NCBI GenBank assembly: GCA_030323885.1
Contig: CM059190.1
Location: 88,325,865-88,389,864 of the forward strand
DNA from: Branchipolynoe longqiensis
Lineage: Eukaryota; Annelida; Polychaeta; Phyllodocida; Polynoidae
Direction of reading: 5' to 3'
Length of the DNA stretch: 64,000 nucleotides
Below the pieces are notes generated by a model. It had not been told where the DNA came from and searched no databases. It saw nothing but the letters and a program-made list of their open reading frames with translations. Position 1 is the stretch's first letter. Every line of letters starts with the position of its first letter. Below, one piece after another: positions 9,946-19,864 of this stretch. The position numbers and the translations under genes are program-made.

Positions 9946-11106
9946 ATGTCCTTTTGGCTGCCTAATTTAATGTTTTGTGTGTTTGAAGAATACTGTTTGC
10001 ATAGATTGCCCCTTATAACAAATAAAAATGCAAAATATTTGCAGAACATGACAATTATACTGCTCAGTTTCTTGAGAAATTTGATTGTCTATTTAATTGT
10101 TTTAACAGCTCTAATTTACATGATGCTCATCGCTTACGGTGTGAAAATCACAAGTGCATCTAGTCACATCACATTTCTTTCTGATTGTCTCAAGTGGGTC
10201 AATAGCATCAAATCTATTGGGAGAATATCTGATCTGCCATGTTTACTTGGTTGGAAGATAACCATTAAAGGTGTGATGAACCTCTGGAATGATCTTTATA
10301 CAAATTTTGATGTTCAGTTTCTTCCCCCACGTAGGTTAAACCAAGACTTTTTAGAGAATTATTTTTCAGGTATCCGTGGCCGAGGTGGACACAGGGACAA
10401 TCCCAACACAGGAGAGTTCATGGCTGAGCATCGAACTCTCACTGTTGATTCTTTTTATTTTAAAAGTAATAAAAGCAATTGTAAAGAGGACATGGATGTA
10501 TTTTTATTGAAGTTGAGCAATGTGAGAATGGCAGGCATGCTGCTCCTGTTAGTTCTGAATCAGAACTACCTTCTCATGTTCTAGACTTATTAACTGTTGC
10601 TGATGTAGAGTTATCACTTGATGAAAACTGCATTATTGTGTACATAGCAGGATATATTGAGAGAAAAGAAACTCCAAAAAATTCAATTGCCAGACATGCT
10701 TTTCTATCTGGAAAAGAAATGTTTGTGAAACAGGTGTCAACAATATTCCTAATGAATATATTTTTCTTAATAACAAACAATATGAGCACATTCCAACCGG
10801 TGGCCTATTTTACACCAGTGAAACCTTAGTGACCTTTGTCAAAATCTTAGAAACTATTTTTAGAAGTCATATTTCTAGTGCCCTTCAAAGTGATAAGTTA
10901 GAGGGAAATTCATGACCCGAGCATTGGCCATACCAGATCTTCCAATAATTACTTGTGGTCTACAAGAATGTAATATTATTAAAATGTATATGCTCCAATT
11001 ATACTTCATTGTTAGAATTAACCATGTGTTTAGAGAACAAAACCGTAACTTGCAAAACACAGGTACAAAGAGAAATAGGAAAGCCATGAAACTTTTACAT
11101 ATATAA
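9946..11106 (+). pseudogene. P-element/THAP9-type transposase relic
   Basis: The 9946-10584 frame contains the region typical of P-element and THAP9 transposases: HITFLSDCLKWVNSI, GWKITIKGVMNLWNDL and then RLNQDFLENYFSGIRGRGGH followed by DNPNTGEF. The LNQD-x-LEN-x-F-x-x-IR-x-x-GG core is diagnostic of the family. After a frame change, ENCIIVYIAGYIERKE (about 10626) matches the conserved Y-x-A-G-Y segment. After another, LYFIVRINHVFREQNRNLQN and KAMKLLHI (to 11106) match the transposase C-terminus. At least two frameshifts make it a pseudogene. The THAP DNA-binding domain and the N-terminal catalytic part were not found. P-type enzymes cut and insert the element using GTP as cofactor. Confidence 0.82.
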
Positions 11107-11234
11107 TTGCTTGTTGCGGATTTTCACCTAATAGTTATTTCCATTTGTATTTTACTTTCTTCATGTGCTGAATAAATACTCATGTGGTGGTAGATATTAG
11201 CTAACATGGTAGTGGATATATATATGCTAAAGAT

Positions 11235-11425
11235 TGTGAAAGTACAACGTCTGAACACTTTGACTTCTGGTTACTGAATGGTTTATTCACGGCGTAGGGC
11301 ACGCTTGACCTGCCGGCTAAACTTTCCATGACGTCATCTCATTTGCATATCTCTTTGTCCCCAACTCTGCATATCATTAACATATATTAACCACAGGTCT
11401 AGACGTCTATTACGCATATATCACA
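11235..11425 (-). repeat. 3' LTR
   Basis: Downstream LTR of the minus-strand element. The complement of TTTATT at 11282-11287 gives AATAAA in the sense direction, a possible polyadenylation signal. Confidence 0.92.
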
Positions 11426-11435
11426 TCCCCCCCTC
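11426..11435 (-). other. Polypurine tract
   Basis: On the sense (minus) strand this reads GAGGGGGGGA immediately before the 3' LTR, the usual plus-strand primer position. Confidence 0.85.
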
Positions 11436-11684
11436 AAAGTATTTCTGAAACATGAAATGTTACAAAATAACAATGAAGAAACACAAAATATACAATATCA
11501 AAATATATGCGCACTTAACTTGCAAATGTCCGAGTGCACAATGCACTTAAGTCCTCAAAATCCGGCCGTAATGCCTGATATCTCATATTGTCCATATGTA
11601 TCAACAGTAAAACACAAAAGCTGAAATAAACTTAACTGTACATGCACATGTTAATCCTGCAACAGTCGGAAGCACACTGACCTA

Positions 11685-14600
11685 CTATAGATCTAACCTG
11701 CTCGCCGGCCTTATCAGCCGACCTGACCTACTTAGATTAACCGTACTGTTTACATTCGGCGTTGACGCTGACCCAGATTGCGTCGCTGACGCTGACCCAG
11801 ATTGCGTCTGCACGACCAACTCGGGTCGCCCCTCCACTGGCGCTCCAATGATTTGTACTCGGTTACGATATAACATGTTGCCTGACTCATTTAAAATCTG
11901 ATATTCTCTCCCGGACACCCCAGTCCGTCCCAAAATAACACCTTTTTTCCATTCCCCAGCATTATTTTTGTACTTTATCTTATGTCCGACTTTCATGGGC
12001 TTGTGCGCCTTACCGCACTTCCGGTCATGGAACGCTTTCTGACTGCCCTGCCGCTGAGCTGTTTGCCTTTTCTTAGGATCCTGCGTTTCAGGCACCAAAA
12101 TACCCTTTGCCATAGGTAATCTGCCTCTCAACCTTCTGCTCATGAGCAACTGCGCTGGAGATACGTTCAGGACAGGCAACGGAGTATTGCGATAATTCAG
12201 CAATGCTAACTGAAAATCAGCTCCAGTTTTCTCACACTTCTTTAACATGTCCTTAACTGTTTGTACGAACCGTTCAACCTGACCGTTGCTACGTGGATAC
12301 TGTGGACTGGAATACACGGCCTTGAACCCGTAATGCAGTGCAAACTCCCTGTACTCATGGCTCTTGAACTGTGGACCGTTATCCGACACTACCTGACTAG
12401 GAATACTGTGCCTTGCAAAGTTGTCTTTTAACGCTTCAATAACAGTGACAGACGACGTATCGCCCAAAAGCGTTACCTCTGGAAACTTGGTGTAGTAATC
12501 TACAGTTATCAGGTAATTCTTATGACTTAACTCAAATAAATCGGCCCCCACTTTGTCGTATGGCTGACAGGCGATCGGGTGATTTATTAATGGCTCGTTA
12601 TGCAAATTTTTCCGGTTGTTTTGACAAGTGTCACACCGACTGACTTTATCCTCGATTTGCTTGTTAATATTTGGCCAAAACATACAGTCCCGCGCCAACT
12701 GCTTGGACTTAGTCACCCCCAAATGCGTCTCATGCAACGCCTCTATCATTTCACCACGAAGAGCTGGAGGAACCACCACCCGATTGCCGTTCATTACAAG
12801 ATTATTTTCAACTGTTAACTCATGCTTGTACGGAATGTACTGTCTAAGACACGGTGGTGTCTGTATACGTGTAGTGTCCCACCCATCTTCAATGTGTGAG
12901 ATCAACATAGACATCGATACATCTTTTTCATACTCAGCTACAATTTTACTCAACAGACTCGACGACTGCACGTCCACTGCAGCAACGCAGAACGTGTCAT
13001 CGAACAGGCTATCATGACCTACTTTGGCGGTATGCGCCCTGGACAACGTGTCTGCAAAAAACATCAAAGAGCCCTTCACATGACATAACTGAATATTGTA
13101 ATTCTGCAATCGCATTCGCATTCTTTGCATTTTAGCCGACAGCTTGTGTATTGGTTTTTGCATTATGGCCACCAACGGCTTGTGGTCCGTCTGAATTTGA
13201 ACTTCCTTGCCAAATATATACTCATGAAACCGTTGGCATCCGAAACATATGGCGAGCATTTCTTTTTCGATAGTGGCATATCCACACTGCGCTGCATTAA
13301 GCGCACGAGATGCGAGTGCGATTGGTTTACCATCTTGCATCAACACGGCTCCCAACCCTGACTGACAAGCATCTACCTGAATTACAATAGGCTTCTTAAC
13401 ATTGTAATATGTCATTACAGGAGCAGTTCTTAACTTCTCTTTCAATTTATCGAACGCACCTTGCTGCTCGGCTTGCCAGTGCCACGCCACGTCCTTGGCT
13501 AGGAGCGTGCGTAGTGGTTTAGCTATCTCGGACATGTTGGGTATGAACTTGTGCACATATCCAACCATGCCCAGGAACCTTTGGACGCTTTCTTTGTCAC
13601 GCGGCTCTGGCATGTCTACTATTGCTTGTATTCTGTCTGGATCAGGCTTTACACCCTGCTGGGTAAGTTGATGACCTACATACTTTACTGTAGTTTTACA
13701 TAGCAACGATTTAGCATCATTTAATTTAAGATTAACCGACCTAGCTCGGTCCAAAACAGCTCGGAGCCGCTCGTTATGTTCCTGAACCGTTGACCCATAT
13801 ACCAAAATATCGTCCGTGACTATCCCGATACCGGGTATGTCGCCCATGACACGGTGCATCTCCTGAATAAAAATGTCGCCCGCTGTTTTGATGCCAAAAG
13901 GCAAGCGTGTGTACCTGTATCGGCCCCACGGAGTATTGAACGTGCACAAACGTGAACTTTCCTCATCCAATTCTATCTGCCAATACCCTGTCTTCGCATC
14001 CAAAACTGAAAAATACTTAGCATCAGCTGTTTTGGCAATAATCTCATCAATAGTTTTGGTTGGGAACGGCCCTCTTTTTATCGCTTTGTTTAATTTAGTC
14101 GGATCCAGACAGATTCTAATTTTATTTGTTTTTTTTACGATCGTGATAGAATTAACCCACTCGGTAGGTTCATCCTGTTCCACTATAACACCTAACTCTA
14201 CCATACGATCAAGCTCACTGCGTACCTTACTTTGAATTGCAAACGGAATCCGTCTAGGCGGATCTATGACAGGTTGAATAGACTTATCGACATGAATGAT
14301 AGCCTTTGCTTTGATCAACCCCAAACCCTGAAATACGTCTTTGTATTCGCTTACCAGCTTCTCTGCCCCTGCGCTGGAACTGTTCGTCGGTATGGCAATG
14401 TTCGTTGGTTTGGCCACGTTCGTCGGTTTGCCAATGTTCGTCGGTTCGGCACTGTTCGTCAGTATGGCCCTGTGCACCTCATCCACGCGTGCCAGCAGGT
14501 TCAACGTCACGCAAGCCTGCTTGCCCAGGATGGGCTGGCAATCCGGCACCACCTGGAACCGAAGCACACTGTCGTTGACATCAAGCAGTGCCTCTCCATC

Positions 14601-15716
14601 CGGCGTGATCCGGTGACCGGAGAACGTCACCAACGAACATCTGGTGTTCGCCAGCCTCCCCAGAGCGATCCTGTCGAAGACGAACCTCGGAAGCACGTTT
14701 GCCTCCGACCCAGTGTCGAGCTTGAACTTGACAGGACAACCGTTCACCCGAACGATTGCATGCCACAGCTCGGCATCCCGTCCAGCACCGCGATCGACGG
14801 CGCCCACAAACAGATCCGTTGCCAGTACATTGACTTCTGCCGGATCCGGGTCTTGCTCAGCATTGTGAGGGTCGGGCGCTTCGACGTGAAGCTCGTTGAC
14901 TCTCCCGAGCCTGCTCCTACAGACCTTCCCGAAGTGCCCGATCTTCTTGCAGGCAATGCACACCTTCCCTTTCGCTGGGCAGACTCCCCGGCGGTGCTCA
15001 TAACCACAGTTCTGGCAGCGGATCTTGAAATCTCCTGCACCGGCGCCGCCGGCAATCCAAGATGGCGATTTCCAAGATGGCGTCGCCGCTGACCGGACCG
15101 CCGGTGCACCGGTACGCACATTAGCATAATTCCGAATGAAATCTATGTCTTTACTTTCCACGTCTGATTTGGTGTCCTCCAACAGATCTGAACTGAACTC
15201 ACTCATCTCACACATACTTATGCACTTTGTCAACGTTACCTCAGTAGTTTGAAGCAATTTGTTCCGCAAATTCACATTTCTAACGCCAGCCACAATTCGA
15301 TCGCGTAACAGCGACTCCTCCACCGCTCCGTATTCACAGTCTTTGACTTTGTCCCTTAACGCTGTGATGTACGTCGCCATATTTTCTGACGCTTGATTAT
15401 GTGAATTAAACTTGTATCGTGTGATAATTATACTGCTTTTACCGACACAATAAACTCGAAATGCTTCAGTTAACGGTTTGATCTTGTCTTGATCGGCGAA
15501 AGCAAAAGTCATATTGGCAAATACCTTTTGCGCTTCCTCGCCAGCAACGTGAAGGAAGATGCAGCATTGCACTCGTTCTCCTTTCAATATGACACCTGCC
15601 GCAGTGGCGTATATATCATATGCTCTGATCCATGTTTTCCAGTTCGATCGTGCGTTATTGCTGAGGACAAGCTGACCAGGCGGCCGCAATCCCGGCAAAG
15701 TATTTGCGGGCGGCAT
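11685..15716 (-). CDS. Gag-Pol polyprotein of LTR retrotransposon
   Basis: A single 1343-residue frame. Residues 1-200 are a gag-like helical region. Two zinc knuckles follow: C234-C237-H241-C246 (spacing C-x2-C-x3-H-x4-C) and C253-C256-H261-C266. The aspartic protease DTG is at 334-336. Reverse transcriptase covers about 480-690, with LDAKTGYWQIEL at 572 and VTDD at 633-636 in place of the usual YxDD. RNase H has D782, E817, D844 and D889. The integrase zinc site is H995, H998, C1028, C1031, and the integrase triad D1059, D1112, E1148 has the canonical 35-residue D-E spacing. The order PR-RT-RH-IN is that of Ty3/Gypsy. No chromodomain or envelope is seen. Gag and Pol are in one frame, so no frameshift is needed. 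The linker at 424-446 carries tandem PTNIAK-like repeats and the C-terminus duplicates QSGSAS. The start codon is only about 20 nt inside the LTR. No stop or frameshift is present. Confidence 0.95.
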   Translation of the reverse strand: MPPANTLPGLRPPGQLVLSNNARSNWKTWIRAYDIYATAAGVILKGERVQCCIFLHVAGEEAQKVFANMTFAFADQDKIKPLTEAFRVYCVGKSSIIITRYKFNSHNQASENMATYITALRDKVKDCEYGAVEESLLRDRIVAGVRNVNLRNKLLQTTEVTLTKCISMCEMSEFSSDLLEDTKSDVESKDIDFIRNYANVRTGAPAVRSAATPSWKSPSWIAGGAGAGDFKIRCQNCGYEHRRGVCPAKGKVCIACKKIGHFGKVCRSRLGRVNELHVEAPDPHNAEQDPDPAEVNVLATDLFVGAVDRGAGRDAELWHAIVRVNGCPVKFKLDTGSEANVLPRFVFDRIALGRLANTRCSLVTFSGHRITPDGEALLDVNDSVLRFQVVPDCQPILGKQACVTLNLLARVDEVHRAILTNSAEPTNIGKPTNVAKPTNIAIPTNSSSAGAEKLVSEYKDVFQGLGLIKAKAIIHVDKSIQPVIDPPRRIPFAIQSKVRSELDRMVELGVIVEQDEPTEWVNSITIVKKTNKIRICLDPTKLNKAIKRGPFPTKTIDEIIAKTADAKYFSVLDAKTGYWQIELDEESSRLCTFNTPWGRYRYTRLPFGIKTAGDIFIQEMHRVMGDIPGIGIVTDDILVYGSTVQEHNERLRAVLDRARSVNLKLNDAKSLLCKTTVKYVGHQLTQQGVKPDPDRIQAIVDMPEPRDKESVQRFLGMVGYVHKFIPNMSEIAKPLRTLLAKDVAWHWQAEQQGAFDKLKEKLRTAPVMTYYNVKKPIVIQVDACQSGLGAVLMQDGKPIALASRALNAAQCGYATIEKEMLAICFGCQRFHEYIFGKEVQIQTDHKPLVAIMQKPIHKLSAKMQRMRMRLQNYNIQLCHVKGSLMFFADTLSRAHTAKVGHDSLFDDTFCVAAVDVQSSSLLSKIVAEYEKDVSMSMLISHIEDGWDTTRIQTPPCLRQYIPYKHELTVENNLVMNGNRVVVPPALRGEMIEALHETHLGVTKSKQLARDCMFWPNINKQIEDKVSRCDTCQNNRKNLHNEPLINHPIACQPYDKVGADLFELSHKNYLITVDYYTKFPEVTLLGDTSSVTVIEALKDNFARHSIPSQVVSDNGPQFKSHEYREFALHYGFKAVYSSPQYPRSNGQVERFVQTVKDMLKKCEKTGADFQLALLNYRNTPLPVLNVSPAQLLMSRRLRGRLPMAKGILVPETQDPKKRQTAQRQGSQKAFHDRKCGKAHKPMKVGHKIKYKNNAGEWKKGVILGRTGVSGREYQILNESGNMLYRNRVQIIGAPVEGRPELVVQTQSGSASATQSGSASTPNVNSTVNLSRSGRLIRPASRLDL

Positions 15717-15720
15717 CCTT

Positions 15721-15735
15721 CCTCATCTGACACCA
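15721..15735 (-). other. Primer-binding site
   Basis: Directly after the 5' LTR the sense strand reads TGGTGTCAGATGAGG. It begins TGG as required to pair with a tRNA CCA end, and resembles the complement of a tRNA-Leu 3' end. The tRNA assignment is inferred from memory of that sequence. Confidence 0.7.
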
Positions 15736-15926
15736 TGTGAAAGTACAACGTCTGAACACTTTGACTTCTGGTTACTGAATGGTTTATTCACGGCGTAGGG
15801 CACGCTTGACCCGCCGGCTAAACTTTCCATGACGTCATCTCATTTGCATATCTCTTTGTCCCCAACTCTGCATATCGTTAACATATATTAACCACAGGTC
15901 TAGACGTCTATTACGCATATATCACA
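15736..15926 (-). repeat. 5' LTR
   Basis: Promoter-side LTR of the minus-strand element. It differs from the other LTR at two positions (GACCC versus GACCT near 15810, and CATATCG versus CATATCA near 15877). Confidence 0.92.
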
Positions 15927-15931
15927 AAGAT

Positions 15932-16282
15932 TTACTGTTTCATATTTAAATAATATTTTAAGTAACAAACAGCATAACCCAGATTTTTGACAGTACAGAC
16001 ATCACATACGGGAAAGCTTGTGTAATTAACAAGGCTCACATTTCTTTCTTTTTTTTACAAAGTTTCCGATATAAATTTTGGTAATATTTTAATTTGCAGG
16101 CATACTAATTTTTTAACAGTTTCTATATAAATCTTGGTAATCTTTTAATTAGCAGGCATAATAATGTGGCATTGACTAATAGCAAATCATTGTTTTAATC
16201 ATTCAAGTTGCAATCCAAGAGTTTCTCATTTATCTAATAATCAAATATAATGTGGTAATGGCTATTATGTTAATGATCTAAG
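15932..16282. other. AT-rich DNA, no gene
   Basis: It contains a short duplicated segment (TATAAATyTTGGTAATmTTTTAATT, near 16070 and 16125 with AGCAGGCATA after each). Otherwise nothing recognisable. Confidence 0.4.
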
Positions 16283-17600
16283 TGTAAAAATACACAGATT
16301 TTCGGTTCGGAATTATATATTGGCAGGGAGCATTATTATCCTCGGGCGACGGAGTGGGGACCAAGGTTATGTAATAGAAAAGCAATGGGTGCCCCACTCG
16401 CTGTGTGACATATTAGACTATGGGAGATATATGTTAATATATAGTGCCCGAGATTATGATGAGATGTTCCTGTATAAGAGACAGTTAATGTTTGCTGAAA
16501 TGTTCCCTCTATGCACCAGAAAGGATGCAAGTGGAGGAAAAGGACATTTTTAATATATATATTTATTGTAACTGTCTGCAACTACCTGTTACCACAGGGC
16601 CGATGTGCCAGCACACCAGCCATACTGCATAGATTATGTACACCACCTGCAGCTGGGTTGGGTGACCGCTGCCCATGGGGGGGGGGGGGGGGGGGGTCGC
16701 CTCACAGGCTGTGGAGGGTGCTTGATTGGCTGGCTGTGGGAGGTCCAGTCCCCTGCACCCCATTGGCCACCTGACCACACTAGCCTCACTTTGATATTGA
16801 TTATTCTAGACACTGGTCCAGGCACACTGGGCAGCAACACTCTACTCCTGACTCTTGAGTGAGCCACACTCTCTCTTGGGCAGGTACCCAGACACTCTGT
16901 CTGATGCTACCACCTTTCATATATACAAACTGAGCTGTGTGCAACAACCATGGGACTCCGGTTCAATGGGCTGCAGGCACTGATTCTGATTATTAATTTT
17001 TTTTAATTTTTTTTATCCTCTTCTTTGATGCAGGCTTGTGGTAGCCTATACAAAGCTCGTAGCTCTCAGCTCTAATGGTATGCAGCCTCAAAATCGTACA
17101 GGAATGTTTCTCTGGCCCAGGCCCTGTCCAGCGCATTCTTGAATTGATTCATGGTAGCTGCTTCCACCGCTTCTTCCGGTAGCTCATTCCACATGTTTAT
17201 CACTCGCTGTGAAAAGAAGGCCCCTCTGAGTGAGCTGTTGTACCTTGGCTTGAAAAGCTTCTTGGAGTGACCTCTGGTATTGCTTCCCTTTATGCATCTG
17301 AATAGCAAGGCCTCATCCACATTATACTCAGCATTCAGGAACTTCCATGTGTTGATCATGTCCCCACGAAATCTTCTGTATGTGATGCTTGGTAACTTGG
17401 GTCTCCTGAGTCTGTCTGGATAACTAAGGTCCTTCAGATGTGGCAGTAGCTTAGTTAACCTTAGGCTTGGTGTGGACAGAAGGTAAGGGGTCAGGGTGAT
17501 AGGTCACTAGTAGGTGAACAGGAGTTGATGCCAATAAAGTACAAATTCTTCACTGTCAATCTTTCGTGACTTGTCTTCCCTTTCTTCCTTATGAGTTTGT
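16283..17600 (-). repeat. Long dispersed repeat, right inverted copy, interrupted by a LINE fragment
   Basis: Inverted partner of 5893-6762. It runs from the GGAATTATATATTGGCAGGG boundary (16309) through the GCCAGCACACCAGCCATAC block (16607) to GACTTGTCTTCCCTTTCTTC (17566). Bases from about 16990 to 17455 have no counterpart in the partner and correspond to an inserted LINE tail. A G run of about 18 lies at 16678. Confidence 0.75.
16990..17458 (-). pseudogene. 3' end of a CR1/Jockey-type LINE reverse transcriptase
   Basis: The minus-strand frame 17359-17072 reads MINTWKFLNAEYNVDEALLF and then TRGHSKKLFKPRYNSSLRGAFFSQRVI and WNELPEEAV. This matches the conserved C-terminal tail of CR1/Jockey-group reverse transcriptases. 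Upstream sequence to about 17455 continues in the same style. Everything 5' of this tail is missing, as expected for a truncated insertion. Confidence 0.75.
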
Positions 17601-18650
17601 TTGAGAGGGGCATCAGATGTGAACTGACAGACAGTTGTCAGAACCCATCTGGGAAGAGTTTTGTGGTATTATCTGGTGCTCAGACGGCCGGGCATCCAGA
17701 AATATTATATAAGGACTGCTCAAGTTTGGTGTGGCTAGCATAGTATTTTTGTACTAACAATAGGTAGTCCAAAGAGCGAAAATACACGATCCACTTAGCA
17801 GAGTTGACCTTTTTTTAGTGACTTTATTGACAGATATCTCAGGTGTTTATGATCCGATTTCAATAAGAAATATACCAAAGAAAGAGTCCATATCTTGTCT
17901 ATGGGACTCTGTAATTGTTTTGATTTTCATCTAAAAATATAAATGACAATCTTCATCCAGAAACAGTTACTGTCTACTGAAACCAACTTAGACAGTGCTA
18001 GGAACTGGGTGCCAGCTCCACTCTCTATATGCCCTATTCCAACGCCAAGTTATTAAGTAGCTGTCTTTTGTAACATGTTGATAGAGTGTTCTTCTTCATC
18101 TGGGTCTTCAAATCTTTTTATTCTGTCCATTAGAAGTTTAATGAAATTGCTCTCATTGATTTTTATTTTATATTCACCTAAAACCGCTATACTCTATTCA
18201 AATTCGAGGATATTCATTTTTTAAACTACCATATTCATTTTCTGATACCCATTTTCTATATATTGGTCAATTTTTCCGTTTTCATCTCTAATCATTTAGA
18301 AAGGTGTGTTGGCATATACAGCTTTTAATTCTAAATATATTGGTACATAATAGAGAGTGATAGGACAAGTAGAACAAGATGTAAAAATATGCGACTTTGG
18401 GGGTTAAATTCTTAGGTGGCGTGTATAAGGAATTGTGTAATAATATGTGTAAAATAATTAAATACTTAGGAATGGTTCAAATATAAAATAGGCCAGAGGA
18501 CCTATAGTAAGGGAAAATCTGAATGGGGTTTAATTAATAGAGTTGTCATAAGCTAGTATGTCAAGAAAACTGGAGTGAGTTGCTATGCCACTCTGTGCGG
18601 TGACCGACTATGTGTAGCTGCAGCCAGTCGTAACCAGCACTGGGGGTAGG
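17601..18650. other. No gene; includes a fragment of the 32795-33205 MITE
   Basis: Bases about 18185-18275 match one arm of the long-TIR element at 32795-33205 (ATATTCATTTT, TATTGGTCAATTTT). The rest is AT-rich and unassigned. Confidence 0.5.
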
Positions 18651-18653
18651 GGG

Positions 18654-19238
18654 CTATGATTGCAGCAGCCGTTCTGGTCGTGCCTATGTGTTATTGTTTG
18701 GACGGGATTCATCGCAAATGCGCCATTCCACAGCGTATGCATCGGAGGATGGCCTGGGGTCGTAGCACCATATCAGTTTCTACACTCACCTATGACAAAC
18801 TGCACACTCTGCGATCCCGAACCATCTGCCAGCGCATACACCGCGGAACATCTGTTGCCGTCATAGCGTTAAGCCCAGAACCTGGCGCATTTGCGATGGA
18901 TCCCGTCCAAATGATAACGCATGACCAGAACAGTTGCTGCCATCATAGCATTAAACCTGGAGATCTGCGCATTTGCGGCGGATCCTGTCAAGCCATTAAT
19001 GCTCAGGTCTGGCTGGATCATAGAATATGGCTGCTCCCATCATAGCATTAAGCTATAACCCGGTGCATTTTCGATGGATCCCGTCCAAACGATAACGCAT
19101 AGGCAAAACCAGAGCGGCTACTGCCATCATAGCATTAAAACTGGAAACCTTTGTATTTGTGGTGGATCCCATCAAACTATTGATGCTCAGGCCCGGCTGA
19201 TGTGGCCAGCATGGAATGGCTGCTGCATTAGCTAATAC
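18654..19238. mobile_element. Foldback element built from two alternating units
   Basis: A direct array with CATAGCRTTAA landmarks at about 18860, 18945, 19041 and 19127 gives monomers of 86-96 bp and a dimer period near 182 bp. Odd units contain GATGGATCCCGTCCAAA, even units contain GGATCCTGTCAAGCC or a variant. The opening segment 18654-18735 is an inverted copy of the odd unit (TTTGGACGGGATTCATCGC), so the two ends can pair. No coding capacity. Confidence 0.7.
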
Positions 19239-19429
19239 AAAAGATCTGAAAGTCAAAAACTTTCAAATGCACATATCTCACTCCATATGGTTCACTCCTT
19301 TTTACATCCAATAACAAAAAAAACGTTTTCCTCTTATATACAGTGTAACTGACAAATTTCAAACGGATGCCTGCAAAACACATGCGTGCGCATCCTCACA
19401 TACATTAGAATTTAAATGACCCAAATTGA

Positions 19430-19660
19430 TTAATTATATTCATAGAATTGACCAAATAGCATTGAATATCCAACATGGAAGGGGGGGGGAGCATCCACCT
19501 CATTTCCCTTTTGCCTCTATGGCCCTTCATAGTAGGCGGGATTGGCCTAATTGGTTAATGCATAATGAGTGTTTCAAAGTGAGTGTCCAAATGGGTGAGG
19601 TTATAAATTCCCTGGTTATTCTGCTGCCCCAAATCATTAGCTATTACACCAGTATCTAAA
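19430..19660 (+). mobile_element. Left half of a dispersed repeat, split by a nested insertion
   Basis: It matches 32336-32550 (GATTGGCCTAATTGGTTAATG, GTGAGGTTATAAA, CAAATCATTAGCTA). The alignment breaks at ATCTAA (19657) and resumes at 21188, showing that 19661-21190 was inserted later. Confidence 0.7.
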
Positions 19661-19864
19661 GGCCCTGTCACACTACGATGTACGGCATCAGCGCGTGCTC
19701 AACGTTAGAAAATTTGCCAGTATGTCGGCATTCGTTGAACTTTTCAGCAGCGGGGGATAAAAATGGGCATATACACAACGTAAACACAATGTACACACAA
19801 CATACGTAACATATGCAGAACGTATCTCTGACCTATTGCTAACGTATGAGCATGTTCATGTGCC
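19661..19864. mobile_element. Foldback element, left end only
   Basis: It begins GGCCCTGTCACACTACG, identical to the termini at 710 and 39434, with ACGT-type words inside. Its right end is missing, replaced by LINE-derived sequence. Confidence 0.6.

Larger units (their letters stand above)
11235..15926 (-). mobile_element. Young Ty3/Gypsy-type LTR retrotransposon, apparently intact
   Basis: Two 191 bp LTRs (11235-11425 and 15736-15926) differ at only two positions by eye. Each starts TGTGAAAG and ends ATATCACA as written on the + strand. The element is flanked by the 5 bp duplication AAGAT (11230-11234 and 15927-15931). Transcription runs leftwards from the LTR at 15926. It has a primer-binding site, a purine tract and one uninterrupted gag-pol frame, so it may be autonomous. 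It lies just downstream of the P-type transposase relic. Confidence 0.95.

Noticed and set aside
10574..10789. Minus-strand 71-codon frame
   Set aside because: Antisense to the conserved YIAGYI segment of the transposase relic.
14232..15092. 286-codon plus-strand frame
   Set aside because: Antisense shadow of the Gypsy gag-pol frame.
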